From Actinomycetes bacterium (GTDB taxonomy: Bacteria; Actinomycetota; Acidimicrobiia; Acidimicrobiales; Palsa-688): a stretch of 31,459 nt of DNA. A model generated the notes under the pieces. That model made no database searches and had not been told where the DNA came from. It saw nothing but the letters and a program-made list of their open reading frames with translations. Of this stretch, positions 8,301 through 16,287 are shown piece after piece; position 1 is the first letter of the stretch; every line of letters starts with the position of its first letter. The translations under genes and the position numbers were made by a program. The stretch covers positions 1 to 31,459 of the forward strand of contig JAKBBS010000016.1 of the NCBI GenBank assembly GCA_021808425.1, in the 5' to 3' direction.

Positions 8301-8603
8301 GGGCTGCGGAGCTTCACGATCGAAGTGCTAAACCCGAAAGGTAATTGGATCCAGGTCGCGCAGGTTAGCCGGGAATTCCGCGATCACGTCGAGGAGTTGG
8401 CTTTCGATCCCGTTGTCACAAGGTCGATCAGGGTCGTAATCACTGCGGCAAATTACGGCGGATACGCTGGAGGTGGAGTCCCAAGCTTCTGGCCTATCGG
8501 CCACGCGCTAAGCCCCCTCGTTCACTCAGTACAGGTGTACGCCGGTTCGCTACCCCCGAACGTCGTCGGGGGTAGCGAACTAAGTTCCTTACCAGTCGCC
8601 TGA
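5301..8603 (+). CDS. Membrane-anchored multidomain glycoside hydrolase (clan GH-A-like) with C-terminal discoidin-like domain
   Basis: A protein of about 1100 residues. A basic N-terminus is followed by one hydrophobic segment (about 22-42), so a signal anchor or uncleaved signal is expected and the bulk is outside the cell. Residues about 90-390 resemble repeated beta-propeller/NHL blades. The catalytic region has 'WEPWNEPN' with Glu643 as candidate acid/base and 'LWISELGWW' with Glu741 as candidate nucleophile. These occur in the order and spacing of the two Glu of clan GH-A (TIM-barrel) hydrolases, close to GH39/GH5-type enzymes. Residues from about 925 on form a discoidin (F5/8 type C)-like carbohydrate-binding module. 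The ATG at 5301 is chosen for its upstream GAGGT; the frame is open further upstream, with an ATG at 5283. Its neighbours suggest it trims or releases the polysaccharide made here. The GH family number is uncertain. Confidence 0.8.
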   Translation: MTSGTNSDDRPRLIRRWHLNSTGRIIAAVCVVMSGLAAIGYFRSPSQSLGRPGRLGPANQVPGSIAAPRASSITSSCQMPTPAQELGPRPLLPGNPFSRVISPQGGFDEMSVSASRIYTVGAGGVDVFSMTGQLLDRFALPARLVAHKPTDFSQPVIDPSGQIFLSSRTGGWVAELSAHGSLLRTFPIRGEPTNIFALQAGSASKTFELGISTTTLSSSSLVFDEGGHYMGHVAFKAATAGWVTTGATHQVIYSNGKGFVQVWDSSGKTMESRFGSQALSGIDSYTGGPYSFDVAGQAAAGPHGTIYAVSGPNALTVTSADGILKAVTSLGTILGGSTSAMGALFEQSGNLYLQTGHVGDNSNDSISVLALTTLRKFAAAPRTLNTLGWGAGLRAAAAGNYFPPGTPPRLSAVFDPWWSRIWGHLALKFSIWNVSQISGGIPPIPQTVDLGRSKFSTNVTLPLPLFDAVPGPYELEGELVDTSVVPPSLLGTACMPFSVGAPGDRLNLNSLSAGVGAGGPSASRGVQLNSQLGLNGFRPDSPVGLSRFLIHCDPTRPSSSTCGPEAMSFGSAPRGYFRAAAIADRRGVTFWIQVSGGGQLGRMLVAHGWWGPDVEKLVSFYSSSPPAGCVACAPVSRWEPWNEPNSTGLPNATDYVSEVLKPFYAAVKRADAADTVLGGSTLGVPITWWKALVAAGGLSYMDIATVHPYTGNNDSWEEDEMPALLAQLQRIVSPRSLWISELGWWSDGPYDFLAQADNIAQAMVVQKTLDIPVWNYFFDEGSWGNDGVSFSVIQTSGRGDDYVKPAALATMTASSELSGSTFEGNSATGIPYVYQANFSKPSPTRQNLAVVWTGGTAGLASLTVSGAAGSASTALIVVTNEYGSSTSYRVRTSVSYRFALSQSVTYVLLPRGYRLALESTEPFGPNLALSSSGATATASTAAAGNPPSAATAGTAASSGYGQGWMPASGDTHPYLTVRLAKPVELNRVFVDSQSAGSTAAGLRSFTIEVLNPKGNWIQVAQVSREFRDHVEELAFDPVVTRSIRVVITAANYGGYAGGGVPSFWPIGHALSPLVHSVQVYAGSLPPNVVGGSELSSLPVA
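8545..8580. terminator. Perfect 15-bp inverted repeat, candidate bidirectional terminator
   Basis: The arms GTTCGCTACCCCCGA (8545-8559) and TCGGGGGTAGCGAAC (8566-8580) are exact reverse complements with a 6-nt loop. The repeat lies inside the last codons of the hydrolase gene (stop at 8601-8603) and 32 nt past the stop of the convergent GT operon (stop at 8612). The position between two converging transcripts fits a terminator for both, but neither side shows a T-run, so a Rho-independent mechanism is not certain. Confidence 0.6.
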
Positions 8604-8611
8604 CGCCGTAT

Positions 8612-9808
8612 TCAGGTGCTTCTTCCCAAGTTGTCGTTTGGCTGGCCTACGGCTCTGGCGTAGACTTTGCGGAATTCGTTAGCCAGTCTCGGGGATGCGA
8701 AGTCAGAGAATCGCTCCAGACCCCTGGACGCGATTTTGTCGCGCAGCGTAGTGTTACTGAGCAACGCGTCAAGTGCGCCGGCCAAGACTTTTGTATCGTG
8801 CGGGTCGATCAGTAGCCCGTCTACGCCGTCGGATACAAACTCGGGGGGACCCCCGATCGACGTGGCTATGACCGCGGTGCCGGCGCGCCAGGCCTCCAGA
8901 ACTACGATCCCGAAAGGCTCTAGACGACTCGGCATAACGAATAGGTACGCTCCGGCCATCGCGATTGCGACCTCCTCGCGCGACAGGCGCCCGGCGAAAT
9001 GGACCCTCTCGGCGATGGCGAGATCAGCGGCGCGATTACGAAGCTCTTCAAGCTTGGGCCCATCGCCGCCGATCACAAGGTCCGTCTCGGGGTGGTCTGC
9101 GGAGATCTGGCAAAACGAGTCGAGAAGGAGGTCGAAACCTTTCTTTTCCACAACTCGCCCGACGGCGAGCACGTACTTTCTATCCAGGATGGATTTGAGG
9201 TCGGGTCGGACGGCGAAGTTGCAGCCTTCGGTGTCCAGCATCGGATTGGCGTCATTGAAAATGACTATGCCGCGTCCCTCGCGGAGTCCGAATCGCGCCT
9301 CGGCGTCACGGAGGGTAAATCCTGAACAGCCAGTTATGGCGCGTGCACGACGAATTCCGATACGTAAAGCGAGGCGCATGGTTGCTGATATCGAATAGAT
9401 GTCGCTGTCGTCCATAACAGTTTCACCCTGGAGCGATATCACGAGCGGGACTCCCGTCAAGGTACTTACGGCAGTGGCATAGGCACCATTCGGTCCGAAG
9501 CACTGCACATTCAAAAGGTCGGGACGGAACTCCCGGGTTGCCCGTAGCATCGATCGAACAGTCGCGAATCCCTCGAGTGCAAATGGTCGAAGGGATGACG
9601 GGTCGGCCCGTGGAAGCGTGTAGGGAAAGCGCCTTACCTGTATTCCGTCGATTGTTTCGGCGGACACCCTCTGACGGTCTGTTGACAAGGGTGCCCATAT
9701 CTCCACTTCGTCGCCACGGCTAGCAAGGTTGATGGCAAGATTGCGGGTGCACTCTTCGACGCCTCCTACGCTAGGAAGGTACTGGCTTGGAAGAAGCGCA
9801 ACCCTCAT
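8612..9808 (-). CDS. GT4-family glycosyltransferase
   Basis: A 398-residue GT-B enzyme. The start 'MRVALLPSQYLPSVGGVEECTR' contains the glycine-rich loop (GG at 15-16). 'VLAVGRVVEKKGFDLLL' (about 213-229) begins the C-terminal nucleotide-sugar domain. 'PSRLEPFGIVVLEAW' holds the E-x7-E pair Glu297/Glu305. It is predicted to extend the lipid-linked repeat unit in the cytoplasm. The ATG at 9808 has a good Shine-Dalgarno (GAGGAG, 6 nt away) and overlaps the upstream stop as ATGA, so translation is coupled. It is the last gene of the eight-gene minus-strand operon and ends just before a strong hairpin shared with the convergent hydrolase gene. The sugar donor is unknown. Confidence 0.9.
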   Translation of the reverse strand: MRVALLPSQYLPSVGGVEECTRNLAINLASRGDEVEIWAPLSTDRQRVSAETIDGIQVRRFPYTLPRADPSSLRPFALEGFATVRSMLRATREFRPDLLNVQCFGPNGAYATAVSTLTGVPLVISLQGETVMDDSDIYSISATMRLALRIGIRRARAITGCSGFTLRDAEARFGLREGRGIVIFNDANPMLDTEGCNFAVRPDLKSILDRKYVLAVGRVVEKKGFDLLLDSFCQISADHPETDLVIGGDGPKLEELRNRAADLAIAERVHFAGRLSREEVAIAMAGAYLFVMPSRLEPFGIVVLEAWRAGTAVIATSIGGPPEFVSDGVDGLLIDPHDTKVLAGALDALLSNTTLRDKIASRGLERFSDFASPRLANEFRKVYARAVGQPNDNLGRST

Positions 9809-10908
9809 TTGGTCTCCTCTATCACGCTGCGGTAGAGGTCGATCGTCTTTGCGAGTTGTGTTTCGATCCCCAGATGAAGCCTTTGCAAGTTTGCGAGATC
9901 ACGTCCGTATTCGTCTCGACGCTTCGGGTCGGTCGCCAGCTCTGCGAGTTGGCGACCGGCCTCTGCGACGTCGAACGGCGGGTAGAGCGCCGCAGCACTG
10001 TGGAGACCGACAGTTTCGAGATGTCCGCCTCCCGCTGCGGCTACGACAGGCGCGCCGGCCGCCATAGCTTCGATAACCGAAAGGCCGAGGGGCTCGTCAG
10101 GGCGGGGGGCGAGGAATATGGCGGCTCTCCGCTGCAACTCCGCTACGTCGCTGCGGAACCCGAGGAACCTGCAAGAGTCGCCAACTCCTAGCCCACTGGC
10201 CAATGCAACAAGGCGTTCACGTTCTGACCCTTCGCCTGCGATGACGAGCGTCCAGCCTTGCGCCGCAAGCCCGGAAGCCGCCCAAGCTGCGATGCCGAGA
10301 TCAGCCCGTTTCTCGGGTTCGAGCCTCTGGGCCATGAGTACCTCATTGTCCCGCTCGGCGGAAGGTCTGACCTCGTCGACGTTCTCTACTCCGGGAAGGA
10401 TCACAGTGGAGGCTCCCTCGATTCTCGACGATACGTATTCTGAGATCGCAATTTGCGTATGGACCCGGCGCGCTAGGAGAGGGGAGACGGCTTTCCTGAT
10501 AGCCGACGAACCGCGAGGTTGAGCGAAGTGGCGGGTACAGACGACTGGTACCCGGGTTCCCAGTGTGGCTACGACCGAAGCGACCTCAGCATCAGTCATG
10601 TGGGCATGGACGACATCGAACGGTCGAAGTTGTCGAAGTTGAACCACTGCCGCCGTCACCGTTGGCGCGGGAACCCACGATACCTGTACGTTCCGCAAAT
10701 GCGAAGTAATCGCCTGCCGATTCCCGCCGAAGATCACTACCTCCCAGCCGGCACGAGCCATAGCCGCGGAGAGGACCGTCACGTATCGTTCCACGCCGGC
10801 GAACGAATCGGTACATACGACATGCGCGACTCGCGTTGGTCGGTTCTTCGATCCGGGGTTCGCTAGCCGGCCGCCGAGGAGCGAGTTCATTTCAGGCGAC
10901 AGACTCAT
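9805..10908 (-). CDS. GT4-family glycosyltransferase
   Basis: A 367-residue GT-B enzyme. The N-terminal domain starts near residue 25 ('TRVAHVVCTDSFAGVERYV'). 'FDVVHAHMTDAEVA' (about 97-110) is a common acceptor-domain motif. 'LMAQRLEPEKRADL' (about 191-204) opens the donor domain. 'DEPLGLSVIEAM' gives the E-x7-E pair Glu272/Glu280. A second in-frame ATG at 10890 would avoid overlap with the preceding gene (stop at 10892) and trim only six residues; neither start has a strong Shine-Dalgarno. The downstream junction is an ATGA overlap. It belongs to the polysaccharide operon. Among GT4 enzymes nothing visible fixes donor or linkage. Confidence 0.9.
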   Translation of the reverse strand: MSLSPEMNSLLGGRLANPGSKNRPTRVAHVVCTDSFAGVERYVTVLSAAMARAGWEVVIFGGNRQAITSHLRNVQVSWVPAPTVTAAVVQLRQLRPFDVVHAHMTDAEVASVVATLGTRVPVVCTRHFAQPRGSSAIRKAVSPLLARRVHTQIAISEYVSSRIEGASTVILPGVENVDEVRPSAERDNEVLMAQRLEPEKRADLGIAAWAASGLAAQGWTLVIAGEGSERERLVALASGLGVGDSCRFLGFRSDVAELQRRAAIFLAPRPDEPLGLSVIEAMAAGAPVVAAAGGGHLETVGLHSAAALYPPFDVAEAGRQLAELATDPKRRDEYGRDLANLQRLHLGIETQLAKTIDLYRSVIEETK

Positions 10909-11794
10909 TGGGCGTTCGTAAAGCAGAGGCCATCGTGGTCGGGCCCATTGTCAGGATTCGAAGACGTTCGCGGGCCTCCCGGCGCTGCGGTTTGTGGGCG
11001 AGTGCCGAGCGTATCAACGCACCACAGATCGAGGCTGCGCGGTAGGACTGCCATCCGGTCCGGCCGTAGTGCTTTCGGATCAGCCGCTCCTGGGATGCGT
11101 GGAAGTGGACGAGTCGTGTCACACGGTCTCCCCCGGTCCCTGCGCCTACATGGAACCCATGAACGTCCCCGACGTATTGAACTTCCCAGCCTCGCGCAAC
11201 TGCTCGCATCTGCCAGTCTGCTTCCTCAGCATAAAGGAAGAACCTCTCATCGAAGAGACCGACATCTGCGAGTGCCGCTGCCTTTAGGAGAAGGATGGAA
11301 CCGATGAGGAACTCGTGTCCCCGGATGAGCCGGCTGAGTCCGAAAGCTTCGAGCCAGGCACCACTTGGCGAGGGAAAGGGCCAACTAACCCTCGCCGGTC
11401 CCTCTTCGCTCTCTTGCGCCGGGGCGATGCATGCGGTGCGCTCCTGGAGGTGAAGCCTCGCGTGAAGTGTCGTGACTTCCACGGCGCTGATAGTTGCGTC
11501 CGGATTCATGAGCATTACGTCAGCTTGGATTCCAGGAGTCAGCTGAAGAGCTCGATTCACGCCTGCGGCAAACCCGAGGTTCCTGCCCGGATCTATATAG
11601 CGGTGGCCGTACCCTTCGACGAGCTGTCTAGTTAGCTCCGAACTCGAGTTGTCGACGATCGTCGTCGTGAATGTCGAACCATGGGAGTCGGCGCACGCAA
11701 GGGAGTCCAAGCACGTCCGCAGAGGCATCGTGCTTCCGTAGGCGACTATCACAACATGTAACGGAGGGGCGTCCTGGGTTGACCCTGCGCTCAC
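10892..11794 (-). CDS. GT2-family glycosyltransferase (WbbL/rhamnosyltransferase-like)
   Basis: A 300-residue GT-A enzyme. 'LHVVIVAYGSTMPLRTCLDSL' (12-32) and 'TIVDNSSSE' open the fold. 'MLMNPDATIS' (about 94-103) is the metal-binding equivalent common in rhamnosyltransferase-like GT2 proteins. 'FDERFFLYAEEADWQMRA' (about 181-198) is the catalytic/acceptor helix of the WbbL group. The C-terminal 100 residues are basic ('RLIRKHYGRTGW') and probably touch the membrane. The GTG start overlaps the polymerase gene stop as GTGA, and its own stop lies inside the next GT4 gene, so it sits in a fully coupled operon. Rhamnose transfer is a family-based guess only; no dTDP-rhamnose genes are in the window. 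Confidence 0.9.
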   Translation of the reverse strand: MSAGSTQDAPPLHVVIVAYGSTMPLRTCLDSLACADSHGSTFTTTIVDNSSSELTRQLVEGYGHRYIDPGRNLGFAAGVNRALQLTPGIQADVMLMNPDATISAVEVTTLHARLHLQERTACIAPAQESEEGPARVSWPFPSPSGAWLEAFGLSRLIRGHEFLIGSILLLKAAALADVGLFDERFFLYAEEADWQMRAVARGWEVQYVGDVHGFHVGAGTGGDRVTRLVHFHASQERLIRKHYGRTGWQSYRAASICGALIRSALAHKPQRREARERLRILTMGPTTMASALRTPNESVA

Positions 11795-13122
11795 CGGACA
11801 CCAACTTGGACCAGGTCAATACGCTCCCGGTCGCTCGCGTCGTGTCTTGTCGACTCAAGATACTCTGCGCCGAGGCACAGTCCGGCTAGAAGCCACGGAA
11901 TAGAGCCCTGCGCCGTGACCCAGAACACGTCGAGCTGACCCTGCACGAGCCTCGCAACGACGACCGCCAGCGCGAGCGTGCCGTATCGGCGGGGCACGCG
12001 TCGCAGAATCATCACCGATCCGATGAGTAGCGCCAAGAACCCGACCAGACCTACGAGTCCAGCAGACGTAAGCACTTCGGCCTCACCGTTTGGCGGCTGA
12101 AATGCGAAGGGCACACGATTGGTGTACCACCATCGAAGACCGATCCCAAACCAAGGTGACATGTGCCAGATCTGCAGGGATTGGCGAAGCCAAGTCTCGC
12201 GTTGGTGGACACTGTTGAACTTATTGGAGGACCGCAGCTTCTTGTCGACAATGACACCAGCCACGATTAGCATCGGGACACACGCTGCGGCTATAGGCTT
12301 GGCGTAACGCCGCAGCTCTTTGTCGCGCACTGTCATTATCCCTACGGCGATGATTGCACTAAGCATCGCCTGTTTGGATTGACTCGCAAGCATTCCGAGT
12401 GCGCACACCGCCCACACGAAAGTCGCTCGTTCTGCCATTCGGGGGCTGAGCCAGTCGGGGCGCGCGTATGCGAGGAGAAACGCGAAGCACAGCATGTCGC
12501 CTATGTAGTTTTTCTGCATTCCGAGCGGAAGGTAGGCAGCGGTCAGGTGATGGGTGACCGACCAAGCGGTGGCCCACAGTGCGATAGCGCAGGATCCGAT
12601 CAGGAATGCCGACGTGGCGATCGTGGCGCGTCCACGCACTGCGACCACCCAGCCGATTATGAGGCTACCGCCGACCAGGAAGGCTTCGTGCACCCATTCG
12701 ATCAGGTTGGCGCGATACGGGTTGTAGATGACGTTCAGAAGCGTGGTGGCCTCGTAAAAGCCGAGCAACCACAAAAGTGCGCGGACCTGTGGTGCTCTGC
12801 GTCCCTCAAAGGCGGAGAGCGCGCATAGTGTCGCGACGCCAAGAATGAGATCAGAGAAGCTCAGGTTCGAGCTCGACGCACTAACGCGAAACACAAGAAG
12901 GGTTGCCGGGATGGCTAGAACCGGCAGTATCGTGACGTCCCAGACCACGATCGCAATGGCGAAGATCCCGGCGGCCAAAGCGATGGTGTATCGGGAACCG
13001 CCATGGGTCATATACGCGAGCAACGGGGTTGTTGCTACCAGCGCCCATGTGAGCGTCGTCTGCCAGCGCGGGAGGGGCGGTTTCCGAAACGGGTGCCTGA
13101 GTCGCAACCCCTCCAAGGTCAT
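11791..13122 (-). CDS. O-antigen ligase/polymerase-like integral membrane protein (Wzy/WaaL family)
   Basis: A 443-residue hydrophobic protein with roughly ten membrane segments starting near residue 22. The largest non-membrane loop is near 295-350, as is usual for Wzy_C proteins. 'GMLASQSKQAML' (about 243-254) matches the conserved S-x-S segment before this loop. Inside the loop lies 'MSPWFGIGLRWWY' (321-333), equivalent to the P-x-x-G-x-G motif of the family, followed by 'PPNGEAEVLTSAGLVGLVGF', equivalent to the N...E..G motif. In this setting, next to a chain-length regulator and with a flippase and initiator nearby, it is most likely the Wzy polymerase joining repeat units outside the membrane. 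A WaaL-like ligase role cannot be excluded. It overlaps both neighbours by 4 nt (ATGA and GTGA). Confidence 0.85.
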   Translation of the reverse strand: MTLEGLRLRHPFRKPPLPRWQTTLTWALVATTPLLAYMTHGGSRYTIALAAGIFAIAIVVWDVTILPVLAIPATLLVFRVSASSSNLSFSDLILGVATLCALSAFEGRRAPQVRALLWLLGFYEATTLLNVIYNPYRANLIEWVHEAFLVGGSLIIGWVVAVRGRATIATSAFLIGSCAIALWATAWSVTHHLTAAYLPLGMQKNYIGDMLCFAFLLAYARPDWLSPRMAERATFVWAVCALGMLASQSKQAMLSAIIAVGIMTVRDKELRRYAKPIAAACVPMLIVAGVIVDKKLRSSNKFNSVHQRETWLRQSLQIWHMSPWFGIGLRWWYTNRVPFAFQPPNGEAEVLTSAGLVGLVGFLALLIGSVMILRRVPRRYGTLALAVVVARLVQGQLDVFWVTAQGSIPWLLAGLCLGAEYLESTRHDASDRERIDLVQVGVR

Positions 13123-15119
13123 CGGCTGTTTCGGAGGCGTCGGGACGACAATCGGCCATCTTCGACGTCGGTGTCAGCGTCCGTCGGGTGGCCGTACGTG
13201 ACGTAGGCCGAACCGTAGTACGAGGAGACTTCGCTTCTGGCGCTCATATTTGCGACCAATCCGAGCACGGGCGCCGGACTGCTCTCTAGAAGTTGAAGGG
13301 CACGCCTTGCAACAGAACGTGACGTGCGTCCCTCGGCGACCACGAATAGGACGCCGTCAGCCTGCTCGGTCAGGACCATCGCGTCCGTCACCGTCAGAAC
13401 CGGAGGGCTATCCATGATCACAACATCTGCGACAGCAGAGATATCAGCCACCAGGTCCTCGAATGCGCTCGAACCCAGGAGTTCCGCAGGGTTCGGCGGG
13501 ACGGGGCCAGCGGGGCAGAGCCAAAGATCTTTCACGCCGCTCCAAACCAATAGATCGAGCAGATCCGTTGCGGGTGTACGGTCCGACGACAGAGCCGACG
13601 AGCGTGCGCTGCGGTCGCTTTGGGCGAGTTTAGCGTGTCCGTTGGTGGCGTGGCCGTTAGTCCGCGGGTAAGGGGTGCCTTGTAACTGGGACGGCGTCAA
13701 AACACTAGTACCGAGGGCCTGCAGAGCACTGAGATCTAATTGCTCGGGTGCTAGACCCGGCTTGCCGCTGGATTCTCTCCTGGTCGTCCGCAGGCGACCG
13801 AGCTTGGAGCTGGCGTCGGCGATTGCGGCCGATATCCCCCATCGCGATGGTTCTACGCCGAGAAGGCGCTCAGCGGTTGGAGCGCGAAGATCAGAAGAGA
13901 CTAGGACAGTGAGCATGCCGGACATCGCCCAGGCTGCCGCGAGATTCGCCGCCACGAACGATTTACCCTCGCCCGGTTCGGAGCTCGTCACCAGAATTGT
14001 CTTGATCTCCCGCTCGACTGAGACGAAGCGGAGCGCGGTTCGTAGCTCTCTGACAGCTTCAGCGAGATCGTCGTTCGGGTGGGTTGCGATCGTCCCAGAC
14101 GACGCGGGGTCATTTCGCAGCGGTATACGCGATAGGACGCTGTGTGGGCTCAACGCTTCGACTTCCGCTGCTGAGCGCAGCTTGTCGTCCAAGCGGTGTC
14201 GGAGAAGTGCTATTCCCAGTCCAGCGAGAAGCCCTGCGACTACCGCTAGCTCGATGACCTTGTGAGAGCTGCCTACGGCTGTCGCTCCTGATGCGGTGGC
14301 CGAACTGTAAACTTCGATCCCGGCAGACTCGAGAGACAGGCTCTGCTGCTGTTGGAAGAGGGATTGGTAGTCAGCTATTGCTACCGCGAGCTGCTCGTCG
14401 GCCGCCAGGTTAGCGCCGGCGGGTTGGGAAGCATTGGGCTGAGTTCCAGCCGTCGAGCCCGGCGTGACCGCACCTTGTGCCTGCAAAGTATGTATCTGGT
14501 TTGCAATCACGGCCAGTTGGCCGTCGAGGGATGCAGCAGACGTGTTGAGTGCCTTCGAGCGGACCGATATGTATGCAGCGGAAGCAGCATTCGCAGCCGC
14601 GGCGGCCTGCGTCGGGGTCGCAGCAGTCGCAGTGACATCCAGCAACGCAGTGTTGTTTGTGTCGAGTGCGAAAGCCACGCTAACCGACCCGACGGGAGTT
14701 CCCGCTGCCTTGGCCGCCGCCGCAGCTATCGAGAGATCGTGGGTCTGCACGAGCGGGTCAGGGCCGCTCGCTGCATTGGACGTCGAGGTGGAGTTTGCCG
14801 AGCTACCTGGGTTGGCGACGACTGTCGCCGTGGCCTGGTAGGTCACCTTGTGGCGCTTCACGTAGAAGAGAGATGCGCCAGTCGCCAGGATCACGCACAG
14901 CGCTACGATCCACCACTGACGCCGGGCGACGAGCGACCACGAGGTGGAACCAAGGTTCGACGTAGCAGGTGATGTGATCGACGACGGCTGCATTGAGGCT
15001 GCTTTCTCGGCGGAACTTAGCCTTCCGATCGTACCTGTACTGCGGTCTGATCGTTCCGCGGCCGAGCCAAGTGTATTGATCGGAAAGGGGCGCCCGAAGA
15101 GCACGCGTGGCATCGACAT
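13119..15119 (-). CDS. Wzz chain-length regulator fused to bacterial tyrosine-kinase-like (BY-kinase) domain
   Basis: A 666-residue single-chain copolymerase. A hydrophilic N-terminal tail is followed by a first membrane helix (about 68-87). An Ala/Ser-rich periplasmic-type Wzz region follows, then a second helix (about 287-306) and a cytoplasmic P-loop kinase-like domain. Walker A is SSEPGEGKS (379-387, Lys386) and Walker B is VVIMD (566-570). A short tyrosine cluster (Tyr634, 635, 639, 642) sits near the C-terminus. The Walker A' site reads LVSSDLR (406-412) and so lacks the first Asp of the usual D-x-D. About 70 extra low-complexity residues (within about 430-525) separate it from the conserved 'DLWLCPAGPVPPNPAELL'. 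The role would be control of polymer length with the Wzy neighbour, which it overlaps as ATGA. The true start could be the ATG at residue 43. Confidence 0.88.
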   Translation of the reverse strand: MSMPRVLFGRPFPINTLGSAAERSDRSTGTIGRLSSAEKAASMQPSSITSPATSNLGSTSWSLVARRQWWIVALCVILATGASLFYVKRHKVTYQATATVVANPGSSANSTSTSNAASGPDPLVQTHDLSIAAAAAKAAGTPVGSVSVAFALDTNNTALLDVTATAATPTQAAAAANAASAAYISVRSKALNTSAASLDGQLAVIANQIHTLQAQGAVTPGSTAGTQPNASQPAGANLAADEQLAVAIADYQSLFQQQQSLSLESAGIEVYSSATASGATAVGSSHKVIELAVVAGLLAGLGIALLRHRLDDKLRSAAEVEALSPHSVLSRIPLRNDPASSGTIATHPNDDLAEAVRELRTALRFVSVEREIKTILVTSSEPGEGKSFVAANLAAAWAMSGMLTVLVSSDLRAPTAERLLGVEPSRWGISAAIADASSKLGRLRTTRRESSGKPGLAPEQLDLSALQALGTSVLTPSQLQGTPYPRTNGHATNGHAKLAQSDRSARSSALSSDRTPATDLLDLLVWSGVKDLWLCPAGPVPPNPAELLGSSAFEDLVADISAVADVVIMDSPPVLTVTDAMVLTEQADGVLFVVAEGRTSRSVARRALQLLESSPAPVLGLVANMSARSEVSSYYGSAYVTYGHPTDADTDVEDGRLSSRRLRNSR

Positions 15120-15180
15120 ACTTGTCTCAGTCGGCCTTGGCGGAGCGTTACTTGACCTAGCCCGACAGGCCTTCGCTTAG

Positions 15181-16287
15181 TCATCGCAGATGTTCGCCGA
15201 TTGCGGGAACTTCCTGGCTTACGAGGCCGCGCATCGTTGCCTTGAAATATTGAGGAGAGAATCGTCGCGCCCACCGTCGGATTTCTGATTCATCCCAATT
15301 CTGATCGCAGAGTTGTGAGACCGCTCGCGCGATCGCGGTCGGCTCTGGGCTATCGAAGAAGACGCCGGTGCGCGCTTCTACGACGGTTTCGAGGAACCCT
15401 CCCCATCTAAGTGCCGCTGTCGGCTTGCCGAATGCAGCGCCTTCCACCGGGGTCAGACCGAAGTCTTCGTATGACGCTGCGACAACACCTGCACACTTGG
15501 AATAGCTCCATCGAAGTGTCGAGTCGTCAACCTCTCCGCACATCTCTACGTTCGGTGGAGCGCCAAGTTGCAATGCCCGGAAAAGTGGACCCCCTCCGAT
15601 CACGAGGAGCCGGAGATGAGGCAGCATTCGAAACGCTTCGACTACCGATTCCACGTTCTTGTACGACAGGAGGCGAGAGACGCATAGGAAGAAACCAGCG
15701 TCAATACCGGCAATCGGCGATGCTGGACCGTCCGCGCCAAGGGAGAACGGCGGGTGGACGACTTGGGCGTCGATCCCGTAGGCGATTCGCACCCGGTCTC
15801 TCACGACATTCGAGTTGACGACATAGAGATCAGCAGACAGAGCCGCCTTCCGGTCCCAGCGCGTCAAGGTGGGGCGAAGCGTTTTGAGCGCAGTCCTGGT
15901 TCCAGCCCCCATGCCTTTTAGGTAGCTATCTGTCTGATATAGCCAACGAGCGGGGTTGTGACAGTAGACGACCTTCCTACCGCTTACCTTCACGCCGTGC
16001 GCCCAACCGCTCGACGAGCAGACTGCGACGCTGCAGTCGACGTTTGCCGTGGAGAAGGCCGGTGCGAGGACTGGCATCGCAAGGCGATGGTCGTGGCGGA
16101 ACAGTCGCACATGATTGATCGGTAGGGTACGAACTCGGAGCGACTCGAACTCCGGATAGGTTCCTTGGGGGTCGTAGAGTGATGTCACCACGTCGGCGCC
16201 GGGGAAGGCATCGGCTAGGGCGAGGACAACGCGTTCAGCTCCGCCCCGCTGGGTCAAATAGTCATGGACGATTGCAATCTCAGTCAT
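15181..16287 (-). CDS. GT4-family glycosyltransferase (WbaZ/mannosyltransferase-like)
   Basis: A 368-residue GT-B enzyme from the ATG at 16287. That start has a GGGAGGGT ribosome site about 8 nt upstream and begins directly with 'MTEIAIVHDYLTQRGGAERV'; an earlier in-frame codon at 16320 would add 11 residues not typical of the family. 'VVYCHNPARWLYQ' (about 106-118) and 'SRLLSYKNVESVVEAF' (about 204-219) are characteristic of the WbaZ-type mannosyltransferase branch. 'EDFGLTPVE' gives the E-x7-E pair Glu274/Glu282. It overlaps the upstream gene by 8 nt and leaves 61 nt before the kinase gene, the largest gap in the operon. Mannose as donor is suggested by resemblance only. Confidence 0.9.
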   Translation of the reverse strand: MTEIAIVHDYLTQRGGAERVVLALADAFPGADVVTSLYDPQGTYPEFESLRVRTLPINHVRLFRHDHRLAMPVLAPAFSTANVDCSVAVCSSSGWAHGVKVSGRKVVYCHNPARWLYQTDSYLKGMGAGTRTALKTLRPTLTRWDRKAALSADLYVVNSNVVRDRVRIAYGIDAQVVHPPFSLGADGPASPIAGIDAGFFLCVSRLLSYKNVESVVEAFRMLPHLRLLVIGGGPLFRALQLGAPPNVEMCGEVDDSTLRWSYSKCAGVVAASYEDFGLTPVEGAAFGKPTAALRWGGFLETVVEARTGVFFDSPEPTAIARAVSQLCDQNWDESEIRRWARRFSPQYFKATMRGLVSQEVPAIGEHLR

